A DNA stretch of 64,000 nt from Pseudolabrys sp. (GTDB lineage Bacteria > Pseudomonadota > Alphaproteobacteria > Rhizobiales > Xanthobacteraceae), in the NCBI GenBank assembly GCA_026125895.1, contig JAHCKG010000005.1, positions 62,001 through 126,000 of the forward strand, in the 5' to 3' direction. The translations under genes and the position numbers were made by a program. This document shows positions 45,691 to 54,979 of this stretch, piece by piece. Under the pieces are notes generated by a model. It made no database searches. It saw only the letters and a list, made by a program, of their open reading frames with translations, and was not told the origin of the DNA. Position 1 is the stretch's first letter. Every line of letters begins with the position of its first letter.

Positions 45691-45997
45691 GGTCAGCGGA
45701 CGTCGGAAGCGGCCGGAGCGTCGGTGGTCCTGGCGCCGGCAGTCTCGTCCGGCACGGCAGAAGGCGCCACCGGCGGGCTTTTCACCGCCCGCGGCTTCGG
45801 CGCCGAGCCGGCCTGGCGCTGCATTGTCATCGGAATTGGATAGGCCCAACGATCGTCCATCGGACCGACTCCCCGTTGTTATTATTGGTTGGATCGGTGC
45901 CAATAATGCGCCGGAACGTTTTTCGTTCCGCGCACGGTCGGGGATTCCGGCTGCGACAGAATTACCGGTTTGTGACGCGTGTGTGAAATGACACGCG
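45691..45997. other. 307-base gap between DUF3617 and hisS
   Basis: Apart from the small minus-strand ORF at 45693-45860 it contains two hairpins: CGGAACG-TTTTT-CGTTCCG near 45912-45930, and a 10-bp stem TGACGCGTGT / ACACGCGTCA at 45973-46000 that overlaps the hisS stop. The latter lacks a U-run but may act as an end-of-message hairpin. Confidence 0.5.
45693..45860 (-). CDS. Small Pro/Ala-rich hypothetical protein (55 residues)
   Basis: A short ORF opening MDDRWAYPIPMTMQRQAGS and ending in DAPAASDVR. GGGGAG lies 8 bases before the ATG, a good ribosome-binding site, and the third codon positions are GC-rich as in neighbouring genes. It is basic in the middle and Pro/Ala-rich, with no signal peptide or membrane helix. 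It sits between DUF3617 (convergent, 2 bases away) and hisS. No homologue was recognised. Confidence 0.5.
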   Translation of the reverse strand: MDDRWAYPIPMTMQRQAGSAPKPRAVKSPPVAPSAVPDETAGARTTDAPAASDVR

Positions 45998-47509
45998 TCA
46001 GCCCTTGTGCTTCGCCAGCACCTTGCGGACTTCGGCGACCAGGTCAGCTTCACTGACCGAAAACTGCGCCTCGGCCTGCTTCTTGAGATAATCCTCGCGG
46101 TCGCCTTCCGACGACGCGGCGCTCTGCGCGCCGGCGATCAGGTCACGGATGATGACCTGCTTGGCCTCGCGCTCGTTCGAGCCCTGGATGATGGCGCAAG
46201 GGCTGTGGCGCTTGTCGGCGTATTTGAGCTGCTGGCCGACATTGTTCTTCGGGTTGCCGAGATAGAGCTCGGCGCGGATGCCGGCGTTGCGCAGCTCGGT
46301 GACCATGCGCTGATAGGCGGCGACATTGTCGCGGTCCATGATGGTGACGACCACCGGGCCGGGCTCCGGCTTGCTCGACAGCTTGCCGAGCGCGGTCAGC
46401 GCCGCCTGAAGCCGCGACACGCCGATCGAGAAGCCGGTCGCCGGCACCGGCTGGCCCATGAAGCGCGAGACGAGGCCGTCATAGCGGCCGCCGCCGCCGA
46501 CCGAGCCGAACCGCACCGGTCGGCCCTTGTCGTCCTTGATCTCGAAGGTCAGCTCAACCTCGTAGACCGGGCCGGTGTAGTATTCGAGGCCGCGGACCAC
46601 GGAGGAATCGATGCGAACGCGGCCGTTGTCGTAACCGGCGGCGCGCACGAGGTCGCCGATGGCGCGCAGTTCGTTGACGCCGTCGAGGCCGGCATTGGAG
46701 CCGGACACCAGCGCTTCCATCTGATCGAGCATCTGCGGCACGTTGTTGGTTTCGACGCGCAGAAAGCCGAGCACGGTGTCGCAGGCAGTCTCGTCGAGGC
46801 CCGCGCCCTTGGTGAAGTCGCCGCTCTCGTCCTTGCGGCCGGGGCCGAGCAGATCGCGCACGCCGTCCAGACCGAGACGATCGAGCTTGTCGATGGCGCG
46901 CAGAACGGTGAGGCGGCGTCCCGCATTGGCGTCGCCGCCGAGCTCGATGGCTTCGAGAATGCCGTCGAGCACCTTGCGGTTTGAGACCTTCACCACATAG
47001 TCGCCGCGCGGAACGCCGAGCGCTTCCATCGTGTCGGCGGCGAGCATGCACATCTCGGCGTCCGCGGCCATCGACGGCGAGCCGACGGTGTCGGCGTCGA
47101 ACTGCATGAACTGGCGGAAGCGGCCGGGGCCCGGCTTCTCGTTGCGATAGACGAAACCGTGGCGATAGCTGCGGTAGGGCACCGCGAGATGCTGGTAGTT
47201 CTCGGCGACGAAGCGGGCGAGCGGCGCGGTCAGGTCGTAGCGCAGCGAGATCCACTGCTCGTCGTCGTCCTGCAGCGAGAACACGCCTTCGTTCGGCCGG
47301 TCCTGGTCGGGCAGGAATTTGCCGAGCGCGTCGGTGTATTCGAAGGTCGGCGTCTCCACCGGCTCGAAGCCGTAGCGCTCGAACGTGGTGCGGATGGTCT
47401 CGACCATGGCGCGGGTCGCGGCGATCTCGGCCGGGCCGCGATCGGCCAGCCCGCGCGGCAGGCGCGCCTTGAGTTTCTGCGGCTTTTTACCGGATTTTGT
47501 GTCGGTCAT
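45998..47509 (-). CDS. hisS: Histidyl-tRNA synthetase HisS
   Basis: 503 residues. Class II motifs are visible: [18 protein letters not shown] and [25 protein letters not shown] (motif 2), [18 protein letters not shown] (histidine-A loop) and [17 protein letters not shown], plus the C-terminal anticodon-binding domain [20 protein letters not shown]. The LRYDLTAP form is the alphaproteobacterial/eukaryote-like variant reported in species whose tRNA-His lacks the usual G-1. It heads the direction toward hisZ-hisG but is separated from them by the SnoaL island. Confidence 0.95.
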   Translation of the reverse strand: MTDTKSGKKPQKLKARLPRGLADRGPAEIAATRAMVETIRTTFERYGFEPVETPTFEYTDALGKFLPDQDRPNEGVFSLQDDDEQWISLRYDLTAPLARFVAENYQHLAVPYRSYRHGFVYRNEKPGPGRFRQFMQFDADTVGSPSMAADAEMCMLAADTMEALGVPRGDYVVKVSNRKVLDGILEAIELGGDANAGRRLTVLRAIDKLDRLGLDGVRDLLGPGRKDESGDFTKGAGLDETACDTVLGFLRVETNNVPQMLDQMEALVSGSNAGLDGVNELRAIGDLVRAAGYDNGRVRIDSSVVRGLEYYTGPVYEVELTFEIKDDKGRPVRFGSVGGGGRYDGLVSRFMGQPVPATGFSIGVSRLQAALTALGKLSSKPEPGPVVVTIMDRDNVAAYQRMVTELRNAGIRAELYLGNPKNNVGQQLKYADKRHSPCAIIQGSNEREAKQVIIRDLIAGAQSAASSEGDREDYLKKQAEAQFSVSEADLVAEVRKVLAKHKG

Positions 47510-47644
47510 CGGTGCAAAATCAGCTTTAAATTATGGCGCGCGCGTCGTAGCAGCCGTTTCGTGCTTTGTCATTAGAGGCAAAAGCGGATATCTCAGGGGC
47601 TTGTCCGATCATCCGCCACCTGGCGGCAGGAAGCGAGTGCACCC

Positions 47645-48988
47645 ATGGCTTTGGCCCCCAAAATCGCATCGACCTCCGTCCCCAACGACCTTGCGCCGTT
47701 CTGGATGCCCTTCACGTCCAACCGCGCCTTCAAGGCGCGGCCGCGCATGATCGCCAGCGCCAAGGACATGCACTATTTCACCCCGGAAGGCCGCAAGATC
47801 ATCGACGCTTCGGCCGGCCTGTGGTGCACCAATGCCGGCCATAACCGCGAACCCATCGTCGCCGCCATCCAGAAGCAGGCCGCGGAGCTCGACTTCTCGC
47901 CGACCTTCCAGTTCGGCCATCCCAAGGCTTTCGAGCTGGCGAGCCGCATCGCCGCGCTGGCGCCGGGCGACCTCGACCATGTGTTCTTCTGCAACTCCGG
48001 TTCGGAAGCCGACGACACCGCGATGAAGATCGCGCTGGCCTATCACCGCGCCAAGGGCGAGGCGACGCGCGTGCGCTTCATCGGCCGCGAGCGCGGCTAT
48101 CACGGCGTCGGCTTCGGCGGCACCTCAATCGGCGGCATGGTCGCCAACCGCAAGCAGTTCGGCACGCTGCTCGCCGGCGTCGATCATCTGCAATCGACTT
48201 ACAACAGAGCCGAGCAAGCGTTCTCGGTCGGCGAGCCGGACTGGGGCGAGCATCTCGCCGACGAACTCGATCGTCTGGTGGCGCTGCATGACGCCTCGAC
48301 CATCGCCGCCGTCTTCGTCGAGCCGGTGTCCGGTTCGACCGCGGTGCTGCCGCCGCCGAAGGGCTATCTCAAGCGCCTGCGCCAGATTTGCGACAAGCAC
48401 GGCATCCTTTTGGTGTTCGACGAAGTCATCACCGGCTATGGCCGCCTTGGCCATGCCTTCGCCGCCGAGCGCTACGGCGTCACGCCGGACCTGATCTGCT
48501 TCGCCAAGGGCATTACGTCAGGCAGCGTGCCGATGGGCGGCGTCATCGCGCGCAAGCACATCCACGACGCGTTTATGTCCGGGCCGGATCACGTCATCGA
48601 ACTGTTCCACGGCTACACCTATTCGGCGCATCCTCTGGCCTGTGCCGCCGGCCTTGCGACGCTCGACGTCTATCGCGATGAGAAGCTGTTCGAACGCGCC
48701 AAGAAGCTGGAGCCGGTCTGGGCCGACGCGGTGATGAGCCTCAAGGGCCTGCCGGGCGTCCTCGACATCCGCGTCGTCGGCCTGATGGCGGGCATCGATC
48801 TCGCTTCGAAGCCGGACGCCGTCGGCAAGCGTGGCTATGAAGCGATGGAAAGCGGCTTCCACGATCACGGCATCATGTTCCGTACCTCGGGCGATGCCAT
48901 CGCCATGTCGCCGCCGCTGATCGTGACCGAAGAGCAGATCGACGAGATCATCTCCAAGGTCGCCGCGATCATCAAGCAGGGGGCGTAA
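47645..48988 (+). CDS. Omega-amino acid:pyruvate aminotransferase (class III)
   Basis: 447 residues. PLP-enzyme motifs: FYCNSGSEADDTAMKIAL-like stretch FFCNSGSEADD, VFDEVITGYGRLGHAFAAE, and the PLP-lysine in CFAKGITSGSVPMGGVIAR. WMPFTSNRAFKARPRMI and ASAGLWCTNAGHNREPIV are typical of beta-alanine/omega-amino acid:pyruvate transaminases. It probably moves amino groups from beta-alanine, taurine-like or other omega-amines to pyruvate. Monocistronic; starts on the strand opposite to hisS, 135 bases away. Confidence 0.92.
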   Translation: MALAPKIASTSVPNDLAPFWMPFTSNRAFKARPRMIASAKDMHYFTPEGRKIIDASAGLWCTNAGHNREPIVAAIQKQAAELDFSPTFQFGHPKAFELASRIAALAPGDLDHVFFCNSGSEADDTAMKIALAYHRAKGEATRVRFIGRERGYHGVGFGGTSIGGMVANRKQFGTLLAGVDHLQSTYNRAEQAFSVGEPDWGEHLADELDRLVALHDASTIAAVFVEPVSGSTAVLPPPKGYLKRLRQICDKHGILLVFDEVITGYGRLGHAFAAERYGVTPDLICFAKGITSGSVPMGGVIARKHIHDAFMSGPDHVIELFHGYTYSAHPLACAAGLATLDVYRDEKLFERAKKLEPVWADAVMSLKGLPGVLDIRVVGLMAGIDLASKPDAVGKRGYEAMESGFHDHGIMFRTSGDAIAMSPPLIVTEEQIDEIISKVAAIIKQGA

Positions 48989-48995
48989 GGCTCTC

Positions 48996-49119
48996 CTGTC
49001 CCGGGCGCAGCGCTGCACGACTTCGTGCGCGATGCAGAACCGGGACCGTTACGCATTCGGAGTTTGGAACGGCCCCGGCTCTGCGTCGCATCACTGCGTG
49101 ATGCGCCGCGTCCGGGGCA
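48996..49119. repeat. Palindromic intergenic repeat, family B copy
   Basis: The ends CTGTCCCGGGCGCAGCG and TGCGCCGCGTCCGGGGCA pair; inside are GCAGAACCGGGACCGTTACG, GGCCCCGGCTCTGCG and GCATCACTGCGTGATGC. Same blocks as at 28473-28582. It overlaps the 3' end of the convergent GT39 gene by about 28 bases. Confidence 0.82.
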
Positions 49120-50638
49120 AAGACGCAAACGACGGCTTCGGCAGCACGATCGCCCAGCCGACGGCGATCTGCCCCGGTCCGCGGCGATACGGCAGCGTGA
49201 AGGATGGCTGCACCGCCGCGTCCGGCGCCACGGTGCGATAGGCCGGCGGCACGACCTTGAGATCCGCATCGGTCCACACGATGACGGCGCCGCGCGAGCG
49301 CAGGTCGTTGAGGTCGATCCACGGCGCGCGTTCCGGCTTGCCGTCGATCAGCACCCGCGGATGGCTCGGCGCGTAATGCGCGATATTGCCGCCGTCCCAC
49401 ATCGAGCCGATGACGTAAGCGAGCCGCTGGCCGGTGACGGCGCGGTAGCGTAGCGCGATCTCGTCGGCCAGTGCGCTGCCGGGGAAGAACACGGCGCGAT
49501 AGCGGTGGTCGAAGCGCGGCAGGATCTCGTAATTGGTGATGAAGGCCAGCGCGAGCAGCACCAGGACGATGGCCCAGGTCACGACGATGCGCGCCAGACG
49601 GAAGCCGGCGATACCGTGCCGAGCCATCAGCACCAGCCACAGACCGAGGAACAGCCACAGCGGATAGCCCCACATGGCGATGGCGCCGCGGCCGGACACG
49701 AGGCCCATCAGCAGCACGACAACGAAAGGCCCGAAAGCCAGCCAGGTGACGATGCGGTGGTCGAAGGCGTCGGCCGCAAGTGCCGCCGGCGGCGCTTCGT
49801 CGGCGCGGCGCTTGGGGATGAACAGCGGTCCGGCGATCAGCAGCGACGGGATGAGGAAGAACAACTGGCCGATGCCGAACTCGAACGGATGCAGCAAGTG
49901 GTCGTACCAGCCGCGTGGCAGCACGGCGCGGTGCTCGGCATAGGCGAAGGGCAGGAAATCGTTGCGCACCAGCCATATCAGGTGCGGCGCGGCGATGATC
50001 AGCGCCACCGCGGCGGCGATATAGGGCCCCGGCGTCTTGAGTGACTTGCGGGCGTCCCCGTCGAACAGCGCGAAGGCCACCATCGGCGCCACCAGGACGA
50101 CGACGAAGTATTTCGCCCACAGCGAGATGCCGACCGCGATGCCGAGCAACAGCCAGTGCACGAGGCGGCCGCCGCGCAAGGCTCGGTGCAGCGCGTAGCC
50201 GGCCAGCGCCCAGAACGGCAGCTGGACGACGTCGTGATTGAACTTGGCGGCCGTGTAATTCAGGTAGTGCAGGCCATCGACGATGAGCACCGCGACCAGC
50301 GCTCCCAAGGGGCCGACCAATGGCCGGGCGGTAACGAACACCAGGGCGAGCGCCGCGACGACGGCGATCTGGGCCAGCAGGTAATAGGCGTAGTCATGAC
50401 CGAGGGTCAGGTTTGCGACCTCGACCAGCCACCACGGCAGCGGCGGCAGCTTGTCGTAGCCGAGCTGCCATTCGCGGCCATAGGTCAGCGCTTCGATCAG
50501 GTCGAGCGGCAGGTTGGGGTAGAGCAGGTCCGGGAGCACCGTCCACAGTAGGGCGTGGGCTGCGAGAATGGCCACCAGCGCTCGCTCCGGAGCGGCCGCG
50601 ATCCTGGCGAAAATGGACGTCGAACGCGAAGCCTGCAT
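49091..50638 (-). CDS. GT39/ArnT-like membrane glycosyltransferase
   Basis: 515 residues with about 10-12 membrane helices. LPLDLIEALTYGREWQLGYDKLP has the acidic residue after the first helix found in polyprenyl-phosphate-sugar-dependent GT-C enzymes (PMT/ArnT group), and KFNHDVVQLPFWALAGYAL and DGLHYLNYTAAKFNHD are conserved-like loops. The C-terminal part (about 400-515) is soluble and periplasmic. It probably transfers a sugar from undecaprenyl phosphate to a lipid or polymer. The GT2-GtrA pair at 30-32 kb could supply the donor. ATG at 50638. Confidence 0.87.
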   Translation of the reverse strand: MQASRSTSIFARIAAAPERALVAILAAHALLWTVLPDLLYPNLPLDLIEALTYGREWQLGYDKLPPLPWWLVEVANLTLGHDYAYYLLAQIAVVAALALVFVTARPLVGPLGALVAVLIVDGLHYLNYTAAKFNHDVVQLPFWALAGYALHRALRGGRLVHWLLLGIAVGISLWAKYFVVVLVAPMVAFALFDGDARKSLKTPGPYIAAAVALIIAAPHLIWLVRNDFLPFAYAEHRAVLPRGWYDHLLHPFEFGIGQLFFLIPSLLIAGPLFIPKRRADEAPPAALAADAFDHRIVTWLAFGPFVVVLLMGLVSGRGAIAMWGYPLWLFLGLWLVLMARHGIAGFRLARIVVTWAIVLVLLALAFITNYEILPRFDHRYRAVFFPGSALADEIALRYRAVTGQRLAYVIGSMWDGGNIAHYAPSHPRVLIDGKPERAPWIDLNDLRSRGAVIVWTDADLKVVPPAYRTVAPDAAVQPSFTLPYRRGPGQIAVGWAIVLPKPSFASLPRTRRITQ

Positions 50639-50890
50639 CGGCGTGAAGTTCCGGTTGGGTCGGCCCTTGGCTCCGACTTAGCCGCTTAACCGGCCTGCGC
50701 CAAATGTGCTGGGGAAGGGTGGCTTAACGCCGTTACCATAGCAGGAATTCCCGGTTGCACAGGCGCGTCGGCTCATGGACATTGAGGCGGGCGGAGGCGA
50801 ATCACCTGCCGCCGCCCAGAAACGGTCCGAACTGCCCAAGTGCGCGACTTGTAAAGACCCTGGCCGAGGCTCCGCGGGACCCTGAATCAA

Positions 50891-52276
50891 ATGCTTCGTC
50901 TCAGTGCCATCTTCATCGCGGTCTGCATGGTGCTCATCGCCGGCTCGATCGGCGCCGTCCTGTATTTCGGCCTCAAGCTGGACGTGCGTACCGCAGCCAT
51001 TGCCGCGCTCGGCGCGCTGATCGTCATGGCGCTCTACAATTCCATCACCAGCCGGCTGCGCGACCGCGGCGTGCTCGGCGACCAGATCGCCGATCTGTCG
51101 CGCGGCACCGCCGACCTGTCGCGGCAGATGGCCGAAATGTCGCGGCGGCTGGCCGCGGTCGAAAGCCGCGTCGAGCAGACTGTCAACCGCGCGCGCGGCG
51201 CTGTCGATCCGATCGCGGCCGAGATCGGCGAACTCGGCGGTCTGGTGCGGCAACTGGCCGAGACCGTCGCCGCGCATGAGAGCATGCTCGGCACGCCGAA
51301 CGGCGTGCAGCATCAGCCGGCGGCGGCGCCGGCCGCCGCCATGGCGATCGCACCGGCCGCGCCCGACGAGGCCGAGGCGCCGCTGGCGCTGAAGGAAACC
51401 GACGCCGTGAGCGGGCCGCGCCGGTTCAAGAGCCTGTCGCGCGAACAGATCAGCGACATGGTCGCCAGCGCCGCCGACGCCAACCGCATCGATCTCTATC
51501 TGCAGCCGATCGTAACGCTGCCGCAGCGCAAGGTGCGCTTTTACGAGGCGTTGTCGCGGCTGCGCACCGAGGACGGCGAGATCATCCCCGCCGTCGATTT
51601 CGTCGATATCGCGGAAAGCGCCGGGCTGATGCCCAAGATCGACAACATGCTGGTGTTCCGTTGCGTGCAGGTCGTGCGCCGCCTGCAACTCAAGAGCCGC
51701 GACGTCGGCCTGTTCTGCAACATCAACGGCACGACGCTGACCGATGCCGTCTTCTTCAAGCAGTTTCTCGATTTCATGCGCGCCAATCGCGCACTCGGCG
51801 GTTCGCTGATGTTCGAATTCACCCAGGCGGCCTATCGCTCGTTCGGCCCGATCGAACACGAAAGCCTTGCTGCGCTGGCCGACTGCGGTTTCCGGTTTTC
51901 CATGGACCACGTGACCGACCTGCGCTTCGAGCCGAAGGAACTGGCCGACCGCTCGTTCCGTTTCGTCAAGGTGCCGGCCAACCTGCTGCTCAACCGTGCC
52001 GCCACGGCGCAGAGCGACATTCAGGCGGAGGATCTCGCCGATCTTCTGGCGCGCAACGGCATCGATCTCATCGGCGAGCGCATCGAGAACGAAAGCACGG
52101 TGGTCGATCTGCTCGATTATGACGTGCGCTTCGGCCAGGGATTCCTGTTCTCGGCGCCGCGTCCGGTGCGTGCCGAAGCGCTGCAAGGCGCCGCATCGCC
52201 GCCGCCGGCTCCGGAAAATCCCGCCGCCACCAAGACGTTGAGCGAATACCTCGCCGCCAACGCGCATACCGTTTAA
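50891..52276 (+). CDS. tipF: TipF-like EAL-domain protein with degenerate catalytic loop
   Basis: 461 residues. Two N-terminal membrane helices are followed by a heptad-like coiled coil (SRGTADLSRQMAEMSRRLAAVE) and a C-terminal EAL domain. The EAL motif is present as YEALSRLR and the end motif as GQGFLFSAPRP. The DDFGTG loop is replaced by MDHVTD, and ELTE by EFTQ, so phosphodiesterase activity is doubtful. This layout matches TipF of Caulobacter, a c-di-GMP-binding flagellar regulator. It probably senses c-di-GMP at the membrane. Confidence 0.75.
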   Translation: MLRLSAIFIAVCMVLIAGSIGAVLYFGLKLDVRTAAIAALGALIVMALYNSITSRLRDRGVLGDQIADLSRGTADLSRQMAEMSRRLAAVESRVEQTVNRARGAVDPIAAEIGELGGLVRQLAETVAAHESMLGTPNGVQHQPAAAPAAAMAIAPAAPDEAEAPLALKETDAVSGPRRFKSLSREQISDMVASAADANRIDLYLQPIVTLPQRKVRFYEALSRLRTEDGEIIPAVDFVDIAESAGLMPKIDNMLVFRCVQVVRRLQLKSRDVGLFCNINGTTLTDAVFFKQFLDFMRANRALGGSLMFEFTQAAYRSFGPIEHESLAALADCGFRFSMDHVTDLRFEPKELADRSFRFVKVPANLLLNRAATAQSDIQAEDLADLLARNGIDLIGERIENESTVVDLLDYDVRFGQGFLFSAPRPVRAEALQGAASPPPAPENPAATKTLSEYLAANAHTV

Positions 52277-52288
52277 CGGGTACCCAAT

Positions 52289-53146
52289 TTGCCAAATCTA
52301 GAGCCTCATTTTTCGGCGCTTGCGTCCGCCTATGACGTGTTCCTGTCCGATGTCTGGGGCGTCGTGCACAACGGCGAAGTGTCGTTTCCCGACGCCTGCG
52401 ACGCGCTGATGCGGGCGCGCGCCACCGGCAAGGTCGTGATCCTCATCACCAATGCGCCGCGGCCGGGCGAGTCGGTAATCCGCCAGATCGACCATCTGCA
52501 TGTGCCGCGCGAAGCCTACGACGGCATCGTCTCGTCCGGCGACGTCACCCGTGACGTCATCGCTCACCGCAAGGGGCAAAGCATTTGCCACATCGGCCCC
52601 GAGCGCGACCATGCGATCTTCAAGGATCTCAACGTCGAATTCGCTCCGCTCGAGAAAGCCGACTACATCGTCTGCTCCGGCCTCTATGACGACGAAATCG
52701 ACAAGCCGGAAGACTATCGCGCACGGCTCGAGATCGCGCTGAGGCGCAAGCTGTTCATGGTGTGCGGCAATCCGGATCTCGTTGTCGAACGCGGTTCGCG
52801 GCTCGTCTATTGCGCGGGCTCGATCGCCGATCTCTATGCGACGATGGGTGGCGAAGTGCTCTATGCCGGCAAACCGTATCGGCCGATCTACGACATGGCG
52901 CTGGCGAAAGCGGAAGCCGCGCTCGGCCGCAAGGTCGACAGGTCGCGCGTGATGGCGATCGGCGATTCCGTGCGCACCGATCTCAAGGGCGCGTGCGCCT
53001 TCGGCGTCGATATGCTGTTCATCGCCGCCGGCATCCACGCCGAGGAATTCGGCGGCCGCGACATGCCGCAGCGCGATGCGATGAAGACGGTGTTCGCCGC
53101 CGCCGGCGAAATGCCGACCGCGGTGATGAAGCTTCTTATTTGGTAA
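52289..53146 (+). CDS. HAD-superfamily hydrolase (TIGR01459 / class IIA)
   Basis: 285 residues. HAD motifs: FLSDVWGVVHNG (motif I with the nucleophilic Asp), VILITNAPRP (motif II), a Lys in AGKPYRPIYDMAL and MAIGDSVRTDLKGA (motif IV). It dephosphorylates an unknown small metabolite. It starts with TTG at 52289, 12 bases after tipF, with no better start nearby. It probably shares the tipF transcript. A perfect 26-bp inverted repeat follows. Confidence 0.87.
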   Translation: MPNLEPHFSALASAYDVFLSDVWGVVHNGEVSFPDACDALMRARATGKVVILITNAPRPGESVIRQIDHLHVPREAYDGIVSSGDVTRDVIAHRKGQSICHIGPERDHAIFKDLNVEFAPLEKADYIVCSGLYDDEIDKPEDYRARLEIALRRKLFMVCGNPDLVVERGSRLVYCAGSIADLYATMGGEVLYAGKPYRPIYDMALAKAEAALGRKVDRSRVMAIGDSVRTDLKGACAFGVDMLFIAAGIHAEEFGGRDMPQRDAMKTVFAAAGEMPTAVMKLLIW

Positions 53147-53150
53147 CTGT

Positions 53151-53267
53151 CGTCCCCGCGAAGGCGGGGACCCATAGGCCGCAGCGTCGCTTTGACGTGA
53201 TGCGGTTATTGATTCTCATTTTCTATCGCAACCTCGGGGATTATGGGTCCCCGCCTTCGCGGGGACG
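53151..53267. repeat. Perfect 26-bp inverted repeat, family D
   Basis: The left arm (53151-53176) and right arm (53242-53267) are exact reverse complements and carry CGTCCCCGCGAAGGCGGGGA at the end. The element separates the convergent HAD and garD genes and could work as a bidirectional terminator-like structure. This sort of CCCGCGAAGGCGGG repeat is common in alphaproteobacteria. Confidence 0.9.
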
Positions 53268-53275
53268 ACGATGGG

Positions 53276-54829
53276 TTACGTAATCGGCGCGGGATTGAAC
53301 AGCGCGAGCTGATTGTACAAGCCCCACTTGTCGGTGCAGGTCTTCTTGCGGCCGCTCGCGACATCGAGGATGAGGCGGAACAGCTCCCAGCCAACCTCCT
53401 CGATGGTGGCCTCGCCGGTGGCGATGGTGCCCGCATTGAGATCGATGAGATCCGACCAGCGCTCGGCGAGCTCCTTGCGCGTCGCCACCTTGATCACCGG
53501 CACCGACGACAGCCCGTAGGGGGTGCCGCGCCCCGTCGTAAAAATGTGCACGTTCATGCCGGAGGCGAGCTGCAGCGTGCCGCAGACGAAGTCGGAGGCG
53601 GGGGTGGCGGCGAAGATGAGCCCCTTGTCCTTGACGCGCTCGCCCGGCGCCAGCACGCCGCTGATCGCCGACGAGCCGGACTTGGCCGACGAGCCGAGCG
53701 CTTTCTCGACGATATTGGCGAGGCCGCCCTTCTTGTTGCCGGGGGTGGTGTTGGCCGAGCGATCGACGCCGCCCTTGTCGAGATAATCGTCGTACCATTG
53801 CATTTCGCGGATCAGGTCGCGTGCCACTTGCTCATTCGCCGCGCGTGGCGTGAGCAAATGGATGGCGTCGCGCACTTCGGTCACTTCCGAGAACATGACG
53901 GTGGCGCCGGCGCGCACCAAAAGATCGGAGGCGAAGCCCAAAGCCGGGTTGGCGGTGACGCCGGAAAACGCGTCCGAGCCGCCGCACTGCATGCCGACCA
54001 CGAGGTCGGAGGCGGGGCAGGTCTCGCGCCGGCGTTCGTTGAGCACCTTGAGCCGCTCGTCGGCCATGCGCATGATCAGTTCGATCATGGCGCCGAATGA
54101 GGTCAGGCTCTCGTCCTGCAGGCGCATGATCTCCTGGTCGGCGTCCTTGCCGGCGGGCAGCAGGCGCTCCGGCGATAATTTTTCGCAGCCGAGGCCGACC
54201 ACCATGACTTCGCCGCCGTAGTTCGGATGGCGGGCGAGGTTCTGCAAGGTGCGGATCGGGATCTCCGACTTCGGCGCGTTGATGGCGACACCGCAGCCAT
54301 AGACATGGGTCACCGCGACGACGTCATCGACGTTCGGATATTTCGGCAGCAACTCGTCCTTGATGCGCTTGAGCGCGATCTCCAGCGTGCCGGCGACGCA
54401 TTGCACGCTGGTGGAGATGGCGAGGATGTTCTTGGTGCCGACGGTGCCGTCCTTGTTACGGTAGCCCTCGAAGGTATAGCCCTCGAGCGGCGGCAGCGCC
54501 GGCGGGGTGCGGGTGGCGAGTTCGAGGCCCTCGAGGCTCGGCGGCGCCGGCATGCGCACGCGCGATTCCTCGACCCAGGCGCCGGCGGCGATGTCGTCCA
54601 CCGCGTAGCCGATGACCTCGCCGTAGCGGACGATCGGCCGGTCTCTGGGTATGTCGGTCAGCGCCACCTTGTGGCCCTGCGGCACGTAGTCCTTCAGCGT
54701 CAGGCCGTCGGGAAAGCGCGAGCCGGCCGGCATGCCGAAGGCATTGGCGACGATGGCGACGTTGTCGGCATCGTTGAGCTTGATGTAGCGCGGCGTCTCG
54801 GCGGGCGGCTTCACCGGTATGGTCATCAT
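53276..54829 (-). CDS. garD: Galactarate dehydratase-like (UxaA/GarD family)
   Basis: 517 residues, matching GarD length. The N-terminal SAF-like domain ([20 protein letters not shown]) is followed by [40 protein letters not shown], and [21 protein letters not shown] with the Fe-binding cysteines, and [22 protein letters not shown]. It dehydrates a hexarate (galactarate or a related sugar acid); UxaA-type altronate dehydratase is a possible alternative. It stands alone; no aldolase or reductase of the pathway lies nearby. ATG at 54829. Confidence 0.88.
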   Translation of the reverse strand: MMTIPVKPPAETPRYIKLNDADNVAIVANAFGMPAGSRFPDGLTLKDYVPQGHKVALTDIPRDRPIVRYGEVIGYAVDDIAAGAWVEESRVRMPAPPSLEGLELATRTPPALPPLEGYTFEGYRNKDGTVGTKNILAISTSVQCVAGTLEIALKRIKDELLPKYPNVDDVVAVTHVYGCGVAINAPKSEIPIRTLQNLARHPNYGGEVMVVGLGCEKLSPERLLPAGKDADQEIMRLQDESLTSFGAMIELIMRMADERLKVLNERRRETCPASDLVVGMQCGGSDAFSGVTANPALGFASDLLVRAGATVMFSEVTEVRDAIHLLTPRAANEQVARDLIREMQWYDDYLDKGGVDRSANTTPGNKKGGLANIVEKALGSSAKSGSSAISGVLAPGERVKDKGLIFAATPASDFVCGTLQLASGMNVHIFTTGRGTPYGLSSVPVIKVATRKELAERWSDLIDLNAGTIATGEATIEEVGWELFRLILDVASGRKKTCTDKWGLYNQLALFNPAPIT

Positions 54830-54898
54830 ACGTCTCCGGGCAAGACGCTAATATAGCGTGCGCGGGCGATGAGGGAAGGCCAAGGGAAAGGCATCATC

Positions 54899-54968
54899 GT
54901 AGCCCGGCTGAGCGCAGCGAAAGCCGGGAACGGCATTCCCGGGTTTCGCTTCGCTTCACCCGGGCTAC
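54899..54968. repeat. Palindromic repeat, family E
   Basis: GTAGCCCGG...AGCGAAAGCCGGGAA and TTCCCGGGTTTCGCT...CCGGGCTAC pair almost end to end, with a short central loop. It sits between cheY and garD, both on the minus strand. The type is common in this group of bacteria. Confidence 0.82.
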
Positions 54969-54979
54969 AATGGCTGCGT

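Noticed and set aside
45912-45930. CGGAACG-TTTTT-CGTTCCG hairpin as terminator
   Set aside because: The T-run lies in the loop, not after the stem, so it does not work as an intrinsic terminator in either direction.
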